Shown: positions 35,183 through 44,290, numbered from the stretch's first letter. The stretch: DNA of 64,000 bases from Saprospira grandis str. Lewin (GCF_000250635.1 NC_016940.1:1715001-1779000); one strand, 5' to 3'. Notes: generated by a model not told the origin, from the sequence alone. Translations and numbers: made by a program.

Positions 35183-35425
35183 CATCATTGATTATAGCTC
35201 AGGCATCGTTAATGACCTTCCAAACATCATTGACTATAGCTCAGGCATCGTTAATGACCTTCCAAACATCATTGACTATAGCTCAGGCATCGTTAATGAC
35301 CTTCCAAGCATCATTGACTATAGCTCAGGCATCGTTAATGACCTTCCAAGCATCATTGACTATAGCTCAGGCATTGTTAATGACCTTCTAAACATCATTG
35401 ACTATAGCTCAGGCATCGTTAATGA
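35183..35425. repeat. 42-bp tandem array, five units and a partial sixth
   Basis: Units start at 35183, 35225, 35267, 35309, 35351 and 35393 with only scattered changes. Each 42-mer is itself two related 21-mers, CATCATTGA... and CATCGTTAA.... The array leaves one frame open (a 14-residue repeat), but I see no sign of translation. Confidence 0.92.
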
Positions 35426-35505
35426 TGCTAAAAAGATCATTCTCTAGCTCTTTGAATAAGTTCACTAAGTCAGTACTTTAACTTATCAGTAACAGTTGGG
35501 AATAA

Positions 35506-35538
35506 AAAAGGCGCAAAACCTAAGTTTTGCGCCTTTTA
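35506..35538. terminator. Bidirectional intrinsic terminator
   Basis: AAAAGGCGCAAAAC, loop CTAA, GTTTTGCGCCTTTT. It lies between the tandem array and structured element copy 13, downstream of the metallo-hydrolase on the minus strand. Confidence 0.8.
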
Positions 35539-35581
35539 GGCGGCCGAAGCGGGAAGCCTAGCGAAAGCATAGCCGTTGAGC

Positions 35582-35698
35582 GGCCTAGCGATGCGAAAGG
35601 GGGCGGCGAAGCCGCAGACCAAGGCCGTCAGGCCGCAGGGCCGAGCAGACCTGCGAGCCCTGAAGCGTAGCGCCTGCCGCAGGCAGGAGGCCCCAAAA
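35582..35698 (-). repeat. GC-rich structured element, copy 13
   Basis: Ends GGCCT/AGGCC. Left hairpin CCTGCC/GGCAGG, middle GGCC-TGAC-GGCC, third GCGGC-TTC-GCCGC. The GGGG end is 14 bases past the metallo-hydrolase stop. Confidence 0.9.
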
Positions 35699-35711
35699 AG
35701 AAAAAACAACC

Positions 35712-36476
35712 CTAATCCACTTCTATTTCTAGGCCATCATAGGCAAAGCGAATATGCGGAGGCAGTTGGGCCTCTTGTTCTTCATGCAGGCCCATATAGT
35801 GGCTAATGTGCGTGATATAAGCTCGTTTTGGACCAATGCGTTTGATCTCCTCTAGGGCTTGGGCCAGGGTAATATGAGAATAATGCTCCTCATGGTGTAG
35901 GGCGCTAATGACCAAAGTATCCAGCCCCTGCAGATAGGCGTATTGGTCCTCGGGCATGGCCTTAAAATCGGTCAGATAGGCAAAATTGCCAATGCGGTAG
36001 CCCATCACGGGCAGGCGGCCGTGGCTATACTCCAGGGGCATCCAGTTTAGGCCGATGAGCGAAAAAGGCTGATTTTTTTCTACCGTTTGCAGCAAGACCC
36101 TAGGCACCCCAGGATAATCGGCGGCAAAAATGTAGGCAAAGCTCTCTTTGAGGGCCTTTTGGACACGGGTCGTGGCATAGAGCGGCATATCCATTTGCTG
36201 CCGAAAATTAAAGGGGCGAACATCATCTAGGCCCGCCACATGATCTCGATGTTCATGCGTAATGACCAAGGCATCTAGGCGATCTACCTGGGCGGCCAGC
36301 ATTTGGGCCCTAAAATCGGGACCACTATCAATGACCACCCTTTGGCCCTGATGTTCTACAAGAATAGAGACCCGCAGGCGCTGATTTCGGGGGTCTTTGG
36401 ATTGACAAACCTCGCAATCGCAGCCAATAACAGGCACCCCCTGAGAGGTCCCCGTTCCTAAAAATCGAATTTTCAT
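35712..36476 (-). CDS. MBL-fold metallo-hydrolase, PhnP-like
   Basis: 254 residues. The metal-binding motif is HEHRDH (THEHRDHVAGLDDVRPFN), with GTGTSQGVPVIGCDCEVC at the N-terminus and distal ligands in YSHG, TDF and a final HISH. The GCDC...C cysteines plus the THxHxDH motif match the PhnP/Metal-dependent phosphodiesterase-like group of Bacteroidota. Likely a cytosolic phosphodiesterase; the substrate is unknown. It ends the minus-strand pair begun by the CTD protein, with a 12-base gap. Confidence 0.87.
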   Translation of the reverse strand: MKIRFLGTGTSQGVPVIGCDCEVCQSKDPRNQRLRVSILVEHQGQRVVIDSGPDFRAQMLAAQVDRLDALVITHEHRDHVAGLDDVRPFNFRQQMDMPLYATTRVQKALKESFAYIFAADYPGVPRVLLQTVEKNQPFSLIGLNWMPLEYSHGRLPVMGYRIGNFAYLTDFKAMPEDQYAYLQGLDTLVISALHHEEHYSHITLAQALEEIKRIGPKRAYITHISHYMGLHEEQEAQLPPHIRFAYDGLEIEVD

Positions 36477-36488
36477 ATTGTAATTACT

Positions 36489-38264
36489 TTAGCGCAACAA
36501 AAAGAGCGAGCCCTTTTGCTGCTTGTCTTTGCCTTCTTCTAATTGATATTGGGCCAAATAAATATATACGCCTTGGGGAGCGGGGCGGCCCTTAATTTTC
36601 CCATCCCAGCCCTGCATAATATCGACAGATTCAAAAATTAGGGCGCCATAACGATCATAAATTTGTAGGTGGTAATTGCCTATATTTTGGCCCAAAGCCG
36701 CCCGAGGTCTAAAAATGGGGTTTCGACCATCGGGGGCCAAGGCATTGGGAAAATGAAGCAGGGGCTTTTGCTGCAGACAAAACTCATTGGAGCGGCTCGA
36801 CCAAAATAAGTACTGCCCATTGGCCAGTTTTAAACGGCCCTCGGCCTGCACATAATAGCAGCGGTTGGCCTGCTCCGAATCCCTTAAATCTATAGGGTCT
36901 AAAAATGTTCGCTGACTGCTATCTAAAAAACTAATTTGCTGCCATTGGCCCTGCTCCAAAGCATAGAGCTGATAAAACTCGGCCTGCAGGCTATCGCCCT
37001 GCAAAGGCGACCAATCTAGGCGGTTTTCAAAATTGGCCAAGGCCTCTCCACTCAACTCTAAGCTTAGGGCTTGATTGCTCGAATAGCTTAGGCCGCAAAG
37101 GTCTTGGGCAATAATCCGATAATAATAGGGGCCCCCAGCACTGTCTATATTGACATCCAAATAGCTATTTTGTTGGCTCGACTGACTGGCCAAAACCAAT
37201 CGGTCTTCCCACTGCTGCCCATCCGTAGAGCGCTGTAGACGCCCTTCCGCAAAATCACTATCCAAATCCCAACGCCAACTCACTTCTATACCCGCATTGG
37301 CTGGGGCATAGCTCAAGTCCGTCAATTCTAAAAAATCAATGGGTCGATTGGCGGAAATATTAAAATCTAAAACATTGCTATTCGCTCGATAGCTGCCATT
37401 TTCCTCCATGGCTTCTACCCAAAAACGCAACTGCTGCCCATCCTCGGCCCCTAGATAGCTATAAGTAGTCGTCAGAACGGTATCAATCAGCTGCGGACTG
37501 CCGCCATTTTCTTGCATCCAAAGCAAATAACCCGCTACCCCATCGGCCCAATTTTCATAGGCATTCCAGTTCAAATCTAAACGGCGGCTACAAGGCTCAA
37601 AGCTAGAAGATAAAAAGATGGAGCTATGTGGACCAGTAGTTCCATCATTGAGCGTTCCCTCTCCCAATGGCCCTTTATTGCAATTGCTCACGGCTACAAT
37701 CGCATAACGCACCAGTAAATCTGCAGAATTCACATCCGTGAACTGCGTCCCTGTTACTAATTGGTTGTTGGCCGGATAAGGGAAAAAATTCCCCGATCCA
37801 TAAGGATTCTCTTTGTATATCTGGTACCCAATAATGCCTGGGCTCGGACTAGCCGACCAGCGCAAAACAGGTACGCCCGTCTGCAAATCTACCGACTGAA
37901 TATTGGGCGTAATGGGCCGAGCATTGTCAATAACCGCAGAACTGGCCAAAATACTCGCCCCGCAAAGCATCCCAACTTGATAAAAGCGGTTTCCCCCACT
38001 TCCATATAAATATAACTCCCCCAACTGCGCCGGGTCCGTAATCGTATCTATGGGCTGCAAGTTGCTGGCCGTAGGACCAGAAAAAACTACATAGCCCGTG
38101 AAATTTGTACAAAGATTGGCCGAAGACCAAGTCAGAGAATCATTGCTGCTGCCCGCCAATTGCCGAGCACAAAGATCAAAAACAGCCGCCTGCCCCCTTC
38201 CCCGCTCGGGCAAAAGACAAAGGAAAAACAAGAAGCCAAAGAAATATAAATAGATATTGCGCAT
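36489..38264 (-). CDS. Secreted FN3-repeat protein with gliding-associated (type B) C-terminal domain
   Basis: 591 residues with a signal peptide (MRNIYLYFFGFLFFLCLLPERGRGQ). The middle has several fibronectin-III-like stretches (VLRWSASPSPGIIGYQIYK, LNWNAYENWADGVAGYLLW, VSWRWDLDSDFAEGRLQRS). The last ~90 residues, FPNALAPDGRNPIFRP...NYHLQIYDRYGALIFES...GWDGKIKGRPAPQGVYIYLAQY, are a typical type B CTD that directs export through type IX secretion. It is therefore predicted to be cell-surface or secreted. Its adhesive or structural role is inferred. It is followed closely by the metallo-hydrolase, probably co-transcribed by chance of spacing. Confidence 0.9.
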   Translation of the reverse strand: MRNIYLYFFGFLFFLCLLPERGRGQAAVFDLCARQLAGSSNDSLTWSSANLCTNFTGYVVFSGPTASNLQPIDTITDPAQLGELYLYGSGGNRFYQVGMLCGASILASSAVIDNARPITPNIQSVDLQTGVPVLRWSASPSPGIIGYQIYKENPYGSGNFFPYPANNQLVTGTQFTDVNSADLLVRYAIVAVSNCNKGPLGEGTLNDGTTGPHSSIFLSSSFEPCSRRLDLNWNAYENWADGVAGYLLWMQENGGSPQLIDTVLTTTYSYLGAEDGQQLRFWVEAMEENGSYRANSNVLDFNISANRPIDFLELTDLSYAPANAGIEVSWRWDLDSDFAEGRLQRSTDGQQWEDRLVLASQSSQQNSYLDVNIDSAGGPYYYRIIAQDLCGLSYSSNQALSLELSGEALANFENRLDWSPLQGDSLQAEFYQLYALEQGQWQQISFLDSSQRTFLDPIDLRDSEQANRCYYVQAEGRLKLANGQYLFWSSRSNEFCLQQKPLLHFPNALAPDGRNPIFRPRAALGQNIGNYHLQIYDRYGALIFESVDIMQGWDGKIKGRPAPQGVYIYLAQYQLEEGKDKQQKGSLFLLR

Positions 38265-38435
38265 AAAATTTTGCCTAGTTTGTTCAACAAGATAATCAAA
38301 AAGGAATAAAGGCCGAAAAGCCCGCCTATAGCAGCACTAACGATTTAAGCCCCCTAAAGATTACCCAGCACTTTCTTCCTTGGCCCTAAAATATCCGTTA
38401 AAGTCTAAGCTAAATTTCTAGTTTCATCCTTAATA

Positions 38436-38557
38436 TTTTGGGGCTGCCCCGCCCTGCGGGCGGGTCGGGCTGTTTCGCAGCTCGCAAGTCTGCTCGGCCC
38501 TGCAGCGCTGCGCGCTTTGGTCTGGCGCTTCGCGCCACTGCTGTCCATCCCTCAGCC
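38436..38557 (+). repeat. GC-rich structured element, copy 14 (GGGGCTG subtype)
   Basis: Ends GGCTG/CAGCC. Left hairpin CCGCCC/GGGCGG, middle GCGC/GCGC, third GGCGC-TTC-GCGCC. One core change (CTCGCAAGTCTGC). Confidence 0.88.
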
Positions 38558-38585
38558 TGCGGCCCTCTGGGCCTGCTAGACGCAG

Positions 38586-38618
38586 AAAAGGAGCAAAACT
38601 TCGGTTTTGCTCCTTTTA
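38586..38618. terminator. UUCG-loop bidirectional terminator
   Basis: AAAAGGAGCAAAAC, loop TTCG, GTTTTGCTCCTTTT; 5 bases past the deacetylase stop on the minus strand. Same design as 17471-17505 with a different stem. Confidence 0.82.
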
Positions 38619-38622
38619 TCTT

Positions 38623-39246
38623 TTAGGGCAGGGCCTTAAAAGAATAGCCTTTTGCGCTAAAATATGCCAAGAGCTCTGGCAACAAAACTCGAAGGTGAGC
38701 GCCTGCCTTCAGGCTATCATGCAAGACGATAATGCTGCCATCTTGGGCCTTTTTTTTGAGCAGCTGCATAGATTGTTGGGGACTTCTTTGGGCGTCAAAA
38801 TCACCGGGAATAATTTCCCAGGCAATAATTTCATAGCCTTTGGCCCGAATCGCCTTGGCTTGGCTGGGCCGAATGCGGCCATAAGCTGGGCGAAAATAGC
38901 GAGATTGGATAAACTGCTCGGCTTTTTCCAAATCGGCTAGATAGTCGGCCGTACTGCTTTTCCAGCCATTGAGGTGGGCGTAGCCGTGCATGGCCAAGCA
39001 ATGCCCTTCGGCTAGGGTGGCTTGGGCCAAATCGGGTAGGGCCGCTACATTTTTGCCCAAGCAAAAAAAGCTAGCTTTCGCTTGATAGCTAGCGAGTTGG
39101 TCCAAAATCCAGCGGCTATGTTCTGCCGTGGGACCATCATCAAAAGTAAGGTAAAGGCAAGGCCCAGTAGCAGAAGGCGGATAATGCGTGCGCATAGTGG
39201 AAAAAAAGCGTTGCCAAAAGCGGGGCGTATATTTAGGATACCACAT
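38623..39246 (-). CDS. Polysaccharide deacetylase (NodB-type, CE4)
   Basis: 207 residues from the ATG at 39246 (MWYPKYTPRFW); a longer frame exists but would overlap more of aroE. Catalytic motif LYLTFDDGPT (first Asp as base, second as metal ligand) and HGYAHLN in place of the metal H-S/T-x-x-H motif, so HGYAH gives both His ligands. FRPAYGRIRP fits the RPPYG motif and VLHDS the last motif. It removes N-acetyl groups from cell-wall or exopolysaccharide. No signal peptide is clear. It overlaps the aroE end by 14 bases. Confidence 0.88.
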   Translation of the reverse strand: MWYPKYTPRFWQRFFSTMRTHYPPSATGPCLYLTFDDGPTAEHSRWILDQLASYQAKASFFCLGKNVAALPDLAQATLAEGHCLAMHGYAHLNGWKSSTADYLADLEKAEQFIQSRYFRPAYGRIRPSQAKAIRAKGYEIIAWEIIPGDFDAQRSPQQSMQLLKKKAQDGSIIVLHDSLKAGAHLRVLLPELLAYFSAKGYSFKALP

Positions 39247-39979
39247 CTCTATTCCAGATTTCCCAAGATTTTTCGGCTTGGCCAATGAGCATAGGCAAGC
39301 CATTTAATGTTTTGGCGCCTTGTTCGGCCCCTTTTTGCAAAAATAGGGTTTGGGCGGGATTATAAACGAGGTCGTATAAATAATGATTTGGGCCAATGGC
39401 CTCATAGGGCAAGCTGGGGGCCTGATCTATATTGGGGTACATGCCCAGGGGCGTTGTATTCACAATCAATTGATAATCTGCTAAGAGTTCGGGGCTGAGG
39501 TCGCTGTAGCTCAGTTGCCAGCGTTCTGGGGTTCTGGACACTACCTTATAGGGAATCTCTTCTAGTTCTAGGGCGTGGGCCACTGCTCGGGCAGCTCCGC
39601 CATGGCCCAAAACGAGAGCTTGTAGGGCGGGCCCCTCTCCTAGCAGCTCTTGCAGCCCTAAGCGAAAGCCCATCACATCGGTATTATGGCCCATGAGTTG
39701 GCCATTGGGCAAAAACTGAATACAATTGACGGCCCCCACGGCCACTGCCGTAGGTGCTAAAACCGAGAGATAAGGAACTACGGCCTGTTTATAGGGAATC
39801 GTTACATTAAGTCCCTGCAAATTGGGGTATTGGGCCAAGAGATTGGGCAGGGCCTCAATTTGGTCTAGGGGAAAGGCCTTATATTCGGCAGCCAGGCCTG
39901 CTTTTTCAAATTTCTGATTAAAGTAATTGGGAGAAAAGCTATGTTGGAGGGATTTGCCCAATAAGCCATAAAGTTGCAT
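39233..39979 (-). CDS. aroE: Shikimate dehydrogenase
   Basis: 248 residues from the ATG at 39979, giving the canonical start MQLYGLLGKSLQHSFSPNYFN. It reduces 3-dehydroshikimate with NADPH in aromatic amino-acid synthesis. Substrate motifs are SFSPNYFN and LNVTIPYKQAVVPYL with the catalytic Lys; NTDVMGF and VLGHGGAARAVAHAL bind the substrate and NADP. NTTPLGMYPN is also conserved. No other shikimate gene is adjacent. Length is slightly short but complete. Confidence 0.93.
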   Translation of the reverse strand: MQLYGLLGKSLQHSFSPNYFNQKFEKAGLAAEYKAFPLDQIEALPNLLAQYPNLQGLNVTIPYKQAVVPYLSVLAPTAVAVGAVNCIQFLPNGQLMGHNTDVMGFRLGLQELLGEGPALQALVLGHGGAARAVAHALELEEIPYKVVSRTPERWQLSYSDLSPELLADYQLIVNTTPLGMYPNIDQAPSLPYEAIGPNHYLYDLVYNPAQTLFLQKGAEQGAKTLNGLPMLIGQAEKSWEIWNRDVVS

Positions 39980-40029
39980 GCGAATAAGATTAGTGGGGAG
40001 AGAAAATAATTGGTCCAATTGGATTTTGC

Positions 40030-40285
40030 AGGGCCGAAGGCCCGCAGGCCACAACAAGGCCTTTAGGCCGCAGTTCGACGACCAAAGGGAGTAACCGATG
40101 TGGCGGGGAGGCCCGTAGGGCCGCAGGCCTAGCGATGTGCAGCAGTGCGGCGAAGCCGCAGACCAAGGCCGTCAGGCCGCAGGGCCGAGCGACCCGACCA
40201 ACGGGAGCCGACGCAGCGAAGCAAGTAACAGCGAGCCCCGCAACGTAGCGCCGCAAGGCGCAGCCGCAGCGGAGGCCCCTAAAAA
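40030..40285 (-). repeat. GC-rich structured element, composite copy 15
   Basis: Main element (about 40124-40285) has ends GGCCT/AGGCC and third hairpin GCGGC-TTC-GCCGC. Its core is expanded (GCTCGCTGTTACTTGC...GGTCGGGTCGCTCGG). Positions 40049-40096 carry the second module with stem GGCCT-AA-AGGCC. Confidence 0.85.
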
Positions 40286-40319
40286 AGCAGAAAGCCCCCA
40301 AAAGGAGGCTTTACATGAT

Positions 40320-41375
40320 CTATTGATATTGTTTTTCGTAGTAATCGCGGTAGCTACCAGAGACAATATGCTCCAGCCAATCTTCATTATCGAGATACCA
40401 TTTGACGGTTTTTTCTAGGCCCTCTTCGAATTGGAGAGAGGGGCCAAAATCCAGTTCATTTTGCAATTTACTGGCATCGATGGCATAGCGGCGATCGTGG
40501 CCGGGGCGGTCCTTAATGAAAGTAATGAGTTGTTCGGCACTACCGGCTTCTCGGCCCAGTTGTTTATCCATAATTTTGCAGAGCAGGCGGACAAGGTCGA
40601 TATTTTTCCATTCATTATGGCCACCAATATTATAGGTTTCGCCCAATTTTCCTTGGTGGAAAATTTTATCAATAGCGGCGGCATGGTCCTTTACCCAGAG
40701 CCAGTCGCGGGTATACTTCCCGTCGCCATAAATGGGCAAAGTCTTCTGCTTTTTGATGTTATTGATACAGAGCGGAATCAGTTTTTCGGGAAACTGATTG
40801 GGGCCATAATTATTGGAGCAATTGGAGATGACCACAGGCAGGCCGTAGGTATGGTGGTAGGCGCGCACAAAATGGTCGGAGCTTGCTTTGGAGGCCGAAT
40901 AAGGCGAGCGGGGATCGTAGGCGGTGTCCTCCGTAAAGAGGCCCGTTTCGCCTAGAGTGCCATACACCTCATCGGTAGAGACGTGATAAAACAGCTTATT
41001 CTCCATATTATTGGCCCAAGCCTTACGGGCGGCTTGCAGGAGTTGGAGGGTTCCCATCACATTAGTTTCCACAAAAGCGAGAGGATTCTCGATAGAGCGA
41101 TCCACATGAGATTCTGCGGCTAGGTGAATCACGCCATCAAATTGGTATTGCTCAAAAAGTTGGTCGAGCAGGGCTTGGTCCAAAATATTGCCTTTGACAA
41201 AGCTATAATTTGGGGCTTGCTCTACCGATTTGAGATTTTCTAGATTGCCGGCATAAGTGAGGGCATCTAGATTGACAATTTGATAGTTAGGATATTTATT
41301 CACGAGCAGCTCCACCAGATGGCAGCCGATAAAACCGGCGCCCCCAGTAATGAGCAAAGTTTTTTGATTTTTCAT
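40320..41375 (-). CDS. rfbB: dTDP-glucose 4,6-dehydratase
   Basis: 351 residues, extended SDR. NAD motif TGGAGFIGCHLVELLV, HLAAESHVDRS, VSTDEVYGTLGE, catalytic YSASKASSDHFVRAY (Tyr, Lys) and the RfbB mark NCSNNYGPNQFPEKLIPL. It makes dTDP-4-keto-6-deoxyglucose for deoxyhexose-containing surface sugars. It is the last gene of a three-gene unit after ugd and the UXS-like gene; its start codon overlaps the upstream stop by one base (TAATG). The later steps (rfbC, rfbD) and the rfbA transferase are not in the window. Confidence 0.94.
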   Translation of the reverse strand: MKNQKTLLITGGAGFIGCHLVELLVNKYPNYQIVNLDALTYAGNLENLKSVEQAPNYSFVKGNILDQALLDQLFEQYQFDGVIHLAAESHVDRSIENPLAFVETNVMGTLQLLQAARKAWANNMENKLFYHVSTDEVYGTLGETGLFTEDTAYDPRSPYSASKASSDHFVRAYHHTYGLPVVISNCSNNYGPNQFPEKLIPLCINNIKKQKTLPIYGDGKYTRDWLWVKDHAAAIDKIFHQGKLGETYNIGGHNEWKNIDLVRLLCKIMDKQLGREAGSAEQLITFIKDRPGHDRRYAIDASKLQNELDFGPSLQFEEGLEKTVKWYLDNEDWLEHIVSGSYRDYYEKQYQ

Positions 41376-42307
41376 TAGAGGAGTACTTTTTTGAAGTATT
41401 CATAAGTTTTGGCCATTCCTTCGGCGCGGCTCACCTTGGGTTCCCAGTCTAAGATTTCTTTAGCTAGGCTAATATTGGGTTGGCGTTGTTGGGGATCATC
41501 TTTGGGGAGTGGGCGGTAGCCGATGCTTCCTTTGCCGACCATTTGGACCACCTCTTTGGCGAAGTCGAGAATAGAGATTTCGTCGGGATTACCAATATTC
41601 ACAGGCATAGCATAATTGCTCATGAGCAGGCGGAAAATGCCTTCAACCAAATCGTCTACATAGCAGAAAGAGCGAGTTTGTTGTCCTTTACCGAAGACCG
41701 TAATTTCTTGGTCCAGCATGGCTTGCGAGAAGAAAGCGGGAAGAGCTCGGCCATCATCTACGCGCATACGGGGACCATAAGTATTAAAGATCCGTACGAT
41801 GCGAGTTTCCAGTTGGTGGTAAGTATGATAAGCCATAGTAATAGCTTCTTGGAAGCGTTTGGCTTCATCATAGACGCCACGGGGGCCGATGGGATTCACA
41901 TTACCCCAATAATCTTCTGTTTGGGGGTGAACAAGGGGGTCGCCATAGACCTCTGAAGTAGAGGCGACCAAAATGCGGGCATTTTTGGCTCTAGCCAAGC
42001 CCAAAAGATTATGCGTACCCAAAGAGCCTACCTTGAGGGTTTGGATTGGAATCTTGAGGTAATCAATAGGGCTAGCGGGAGAGGCAAAATGCAGGATATA
42101 ATCGAGTTCTCCGGCCACATGAACAAACTTAGAGACATCATGATGATGAAACTCGAAGCGTTCTAGGGGAAAAAGGTGTTCGATATTGCGGATATCGCCA
42201 GTAATGAGGTTATCCATGCCGATCACGTGCATGCCTTCGGCAATAAAGCGATCGCAAAGGTGAGAGCCCAGAAAACCTGCGGCTCCAGTAATCAATACGC
42301 GTTTCAT
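41375..42307 (-). CDS. uxs: UDP-glucuronate decarboxylase (UXS-type)
   Basis: 310 residues, extended SDR. NAD motif [15 protein letters not shown], the UXS-specific block [36 protein letters not shown] with catalytic Tyr-Lys, and [10 protein letters not shown]. It converts UDP-glucuronate to UDP-xylose. The ugd gene 6 bases upstream supplies the substrate, so the two form a short pathway. The gene symbol is the common family name; no experimental link is implied. Confidence 0.92.
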   Translation of the reverse strand: MKRVLITGAAGFLGSHLCDRFIAEGMHVIGMDNLITGDIRNIEHLFPLERFEFHHHDVSKFVHVAGELDYILHFASPASPIDYLKIPIQTLKVGSLGTHNLLGLARAKNARILVASTSEVYGDPLVHPQTEDYWGNVNPIGPRGVYDEAKRFQEAITMAYHTYHQLETRIVRIFNTYGPRMRVDDGRALPAFFSQAMLDQEITVFGKGQQTRSFCYVDDLVEGIFRLLMSNYAMPVNIGNPDEISILDFAKEVVQMVGKGSIGYRPLPKDDPQQRQPNISLAKEILDWEPKVSRAEGMAKTYEYFKKVLL

Positions 42308-42313
42308 AATTTA

Positions 42314-43636
42314 TTAGGCTTTAGGGTGAACCGTAGCACGGCCAATACTTTCGTAATAAAAAGGTTGCTCACGCATTTGCTCTAGCGAGTAAAGGTTGCG
42401 GCCATCAAAGATGACCTTGCTATTGAGCAGGCTGGCAATTTTCTCAAAATCGGGTGTGCGGAACTCGTTCCATTCGGTTAGAATAGCCAAAGCATCTGCA
42501 CCTTCTAAGGCTTCATATTTATTTTCGCAAAGCGTAATTTTATCGCCAAAGATTTGTTGAATATGGCTCATTGCTTCGGGATCAAAAGCCTGTACTTTTG
42601 CGCCTAGCTCTAGCAACTGTTCAATAATCAAAAGTGAGGGCGCCTCACGGATATCGTCGGTATTGGGCTTAAAAGAAAGGCCCCAAAGAGCGATTGTTTT
42701 CCCCTTAAGTTCGTCGCCATAATAGTTTTCTAGCTTTTCGACTAGGCGGTTTTTCTGTCTTTGGTTCACCTGCATGACCGACTTTAGAATTTTAAAGTCA
42801 AAATCATACTCTTCTGCTGTTTTGGCCAAGGCCTTTACATCCTTAGGGAAACAGCTTCCGCCATAACCGATACCTGGAAATAGGAAGCGCTTACCGATGC
42901 GATTATCTGAGCCCATTCCTTTGCGGACGGCATCTACATTGGCGCCTACACGCTCGCAGAGGTTAGCGATTTCGTTCATAAAAGAAATGCGGGTAGCCAG
43001 ATAAGAGTTAGCGGCATATTTGGTCATTTCGGCCGAGCGCTCATCCATAAAATAGATGGGATTACCTTGGCGGACGAAAGGCATATAGAGTTTCTTCATC
43101 AAGTCACGGGCGCGCTCAGAGTTGGTTCCGATCACTACACGGTCGGGCTTCATAAAATCTTCTACGGCAACGCCTTCTCGCAAAAACTCGGGATTAGAGA
43201 CCACATCAAAGAGAGACTCGTCTAGGTTTTTGGCCAAGATGGCATGTACTTTTTCGGCAGTGCCTACGGGCACGGTACTTTTATCGACAATCACCTTATA
43301 AGAAGTGATTATTTTGCTAAGGTCATCTGCTACGCCCATCACATAAGAGAGGTCGGCGGCGCCATCGCCACCGGGAGGGGTAGGCAGGGCCAAAAAGATA
43401 ATTTCTGCATCTTTGATCGCCTCGGCCAGATTGGTCGTAAACTTAAGGCGGCCAGCCTGAGCATTGCGCTCAAAAAGGTGGTCCAATTCGGGCTCATAAA
43501 TGGGAACCTGTCCGGCCTGCATTTGCCGCACTTTTTCTTCATTGATATCTACACAAATTACGTGATTGCCTGTTTCGGCAAAACAAGTTCCTGTTACTAG
43601 CCCAACATAGCCAGTCCCTACGATTGCAATATTCAT
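42314..43636 (-). CDS. ugd: UDP-glucose 6-dehydrogenase
   Basis: 440 residues. N-terminal NAD domain with GTGYVGLVTGTCFAETGNHVICVDI, EIIFLALPTPPGGDG and STVPVGTA. The catalytic Cys lies in PGIGYGGSCFPKD, and a C-terminal domain contains LWGLSFKPNTDDIREAPS. It oxidises UDP-glucose to UDP-glucuronate, the substrate of the next gene. It opens the ugd-uxs-rfbB unit behind a well-formed Bacteroidota promoter. Products would feed capsule, exopolysaccharide or lipopolysaccharide. Confidence 0.95.
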   Translation of the reverse strand: MNIAIVGTGYVGLVTGTCFAETGNHVICVDINEEKVRQMQAGQVPIYEPELDHLFERNAQAGRLKFTTNLAEAIKDAEIIFLALPTPPGGDGAADLSYVMGVADDLSKIITSYKVIVDKSTVPVGTAEKVHAILAKNLDESLFDVVSNPEFLREGVAVEDFMKPDRVVIGTNSERARDLMKKLYMPFVRQGNPIYFMDERSAEMTKYAANSYLATRISFMNEIANLCERVGANVDAVRKGMGSDNRIGKRFLFPGIGYGGSCFPKDVKALAKTAEEYDFDFKILKSVMQVNQRQKNRLVEKLENYYGDELKGKTIALWGLSFKPNTDDIREAPSLLIIEQLLELGAKVQAFDPEAMSHIQQIFGDKITLCENKYEALEGADALAILTEWNEFRTPDFEKIASLLNSKVIFDGRNLYSLEQMREQPFYYESIGRATVHPKA

Positions 43637-43672
43637 AGCCTAGAAATGATAATTATGGTTTAAAAATCTGGG

Positions 43673-43702
43673 CAAATATACAGTGAACTCATTTAAAAAC
43701 AA
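43673..43702 (-). promoter_or_regulatory. Bacteroidota-type promoter of the ugd operon
   Basis: On the minus strand TTG (43700-43702), 19 bases, then TATATTTG (43673-43680), 36 bases ahead of the ugd ATG. The -33 box and spacer lie inside the 50-bp direct repeat at 43681-43730. Confidence 0.7.
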
Positions 43703-43730
43703 CTGTCCTTGCGCTTGAAAGCTAATTTTG
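43681..43730. repeat. 50-bp direct repeat, copy 1 (overlaps the ugd promoter)
   Basis: Identical over 50 bases to 43844-43893 (starts CAGTGAACTCATTTAAAAAC). The repeats are 163 bases apart, and the region between has its own palindromes (GATAGCGCTGCTATC). Confidence 0.9.
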
Positions 43731-43843
43731 CGCCCTTCCTCGTTATTTTTCTCCACGATAGCGCTGCTATCCTGTCAAAAAATGCCTAAAATGACTCAAA
43801 ATTTTTACTCAAGCGCTATAAGAACGTCATCTTCAAAGGAGTT

Positions 43844-43893
43844 CAGTGAACTCATTTAAAAACAACTGTCCTTGCGCTTGAAAGCTAATTTTG
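43844..43893. repeat. 50-bp direct repeat, copy 2
   Basis: Exact copy of 43681-43730. Here the -7 position lacks TAnnTTTG, so only one copy can act as a promoter. Confidence 0.9.
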
Positions 43894-44040
43894 TGCAGGC
43901 TAAGCAGTTGGCTTTTAATTGAATTTTCTTGTTTTTGGACCTCTTGATCGAGGTCCTCTTAAGCCCATTCCATTATTTTGATGAAAGAAGAAGCTGTTTA
44001 TTCTTCTATTTAGTCGTAATTTTTGTCACAGAGGGTTTTG

Positions 44041-44280
44041 TTTTGGGGCCTCCGCAGCAAGCTGCGGCGCTACGGTTACTCCCTTTGGTCGTCGAACTGC
44101 GGACTAAAGTCCTTGTTGTCAGGGCTCGCTACTACTTGCTTCGCTGCGTCGGCTCCCGTTGGTCGGGTCGCTCGGCCCTGCGGCGGCAAAGCCGCCTAGG
44201 TCTGGCCGAACGGCCACCCTTTCACATCGGTTACTCCCTTCGGTCGTCGAACTGCAGCCTAAAGGCTTTGTTGTGGCCAA
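44041..44280 (+). repeat. GC-rich structured element, composite copy 16 with two second modules
   Basis: Left hairpin CCGCAGC/GCTGCGG. One module at 44074-44120 (stem GGACT-AA-AGTCC) is placed between left arm and core. The core is expanded as in copy 15; middle hairpin GGCGGC-AAA-GCCGCC, third GGCC/GGCC. The right AGGCC end is replaced by a second module at 44229-44276 (stem AGCCT-AA-AGGCT). Confidence 0.85.
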
Positions 44281-44290
44281 ACGAGCTAGA

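Noticed and set aside
35188-35391. 67-residue frame made of a 14-residue repeat
   Set aside because: Open only because the unit is 42 bases. It has no plausible start context and the sequence is purely the tandem array.
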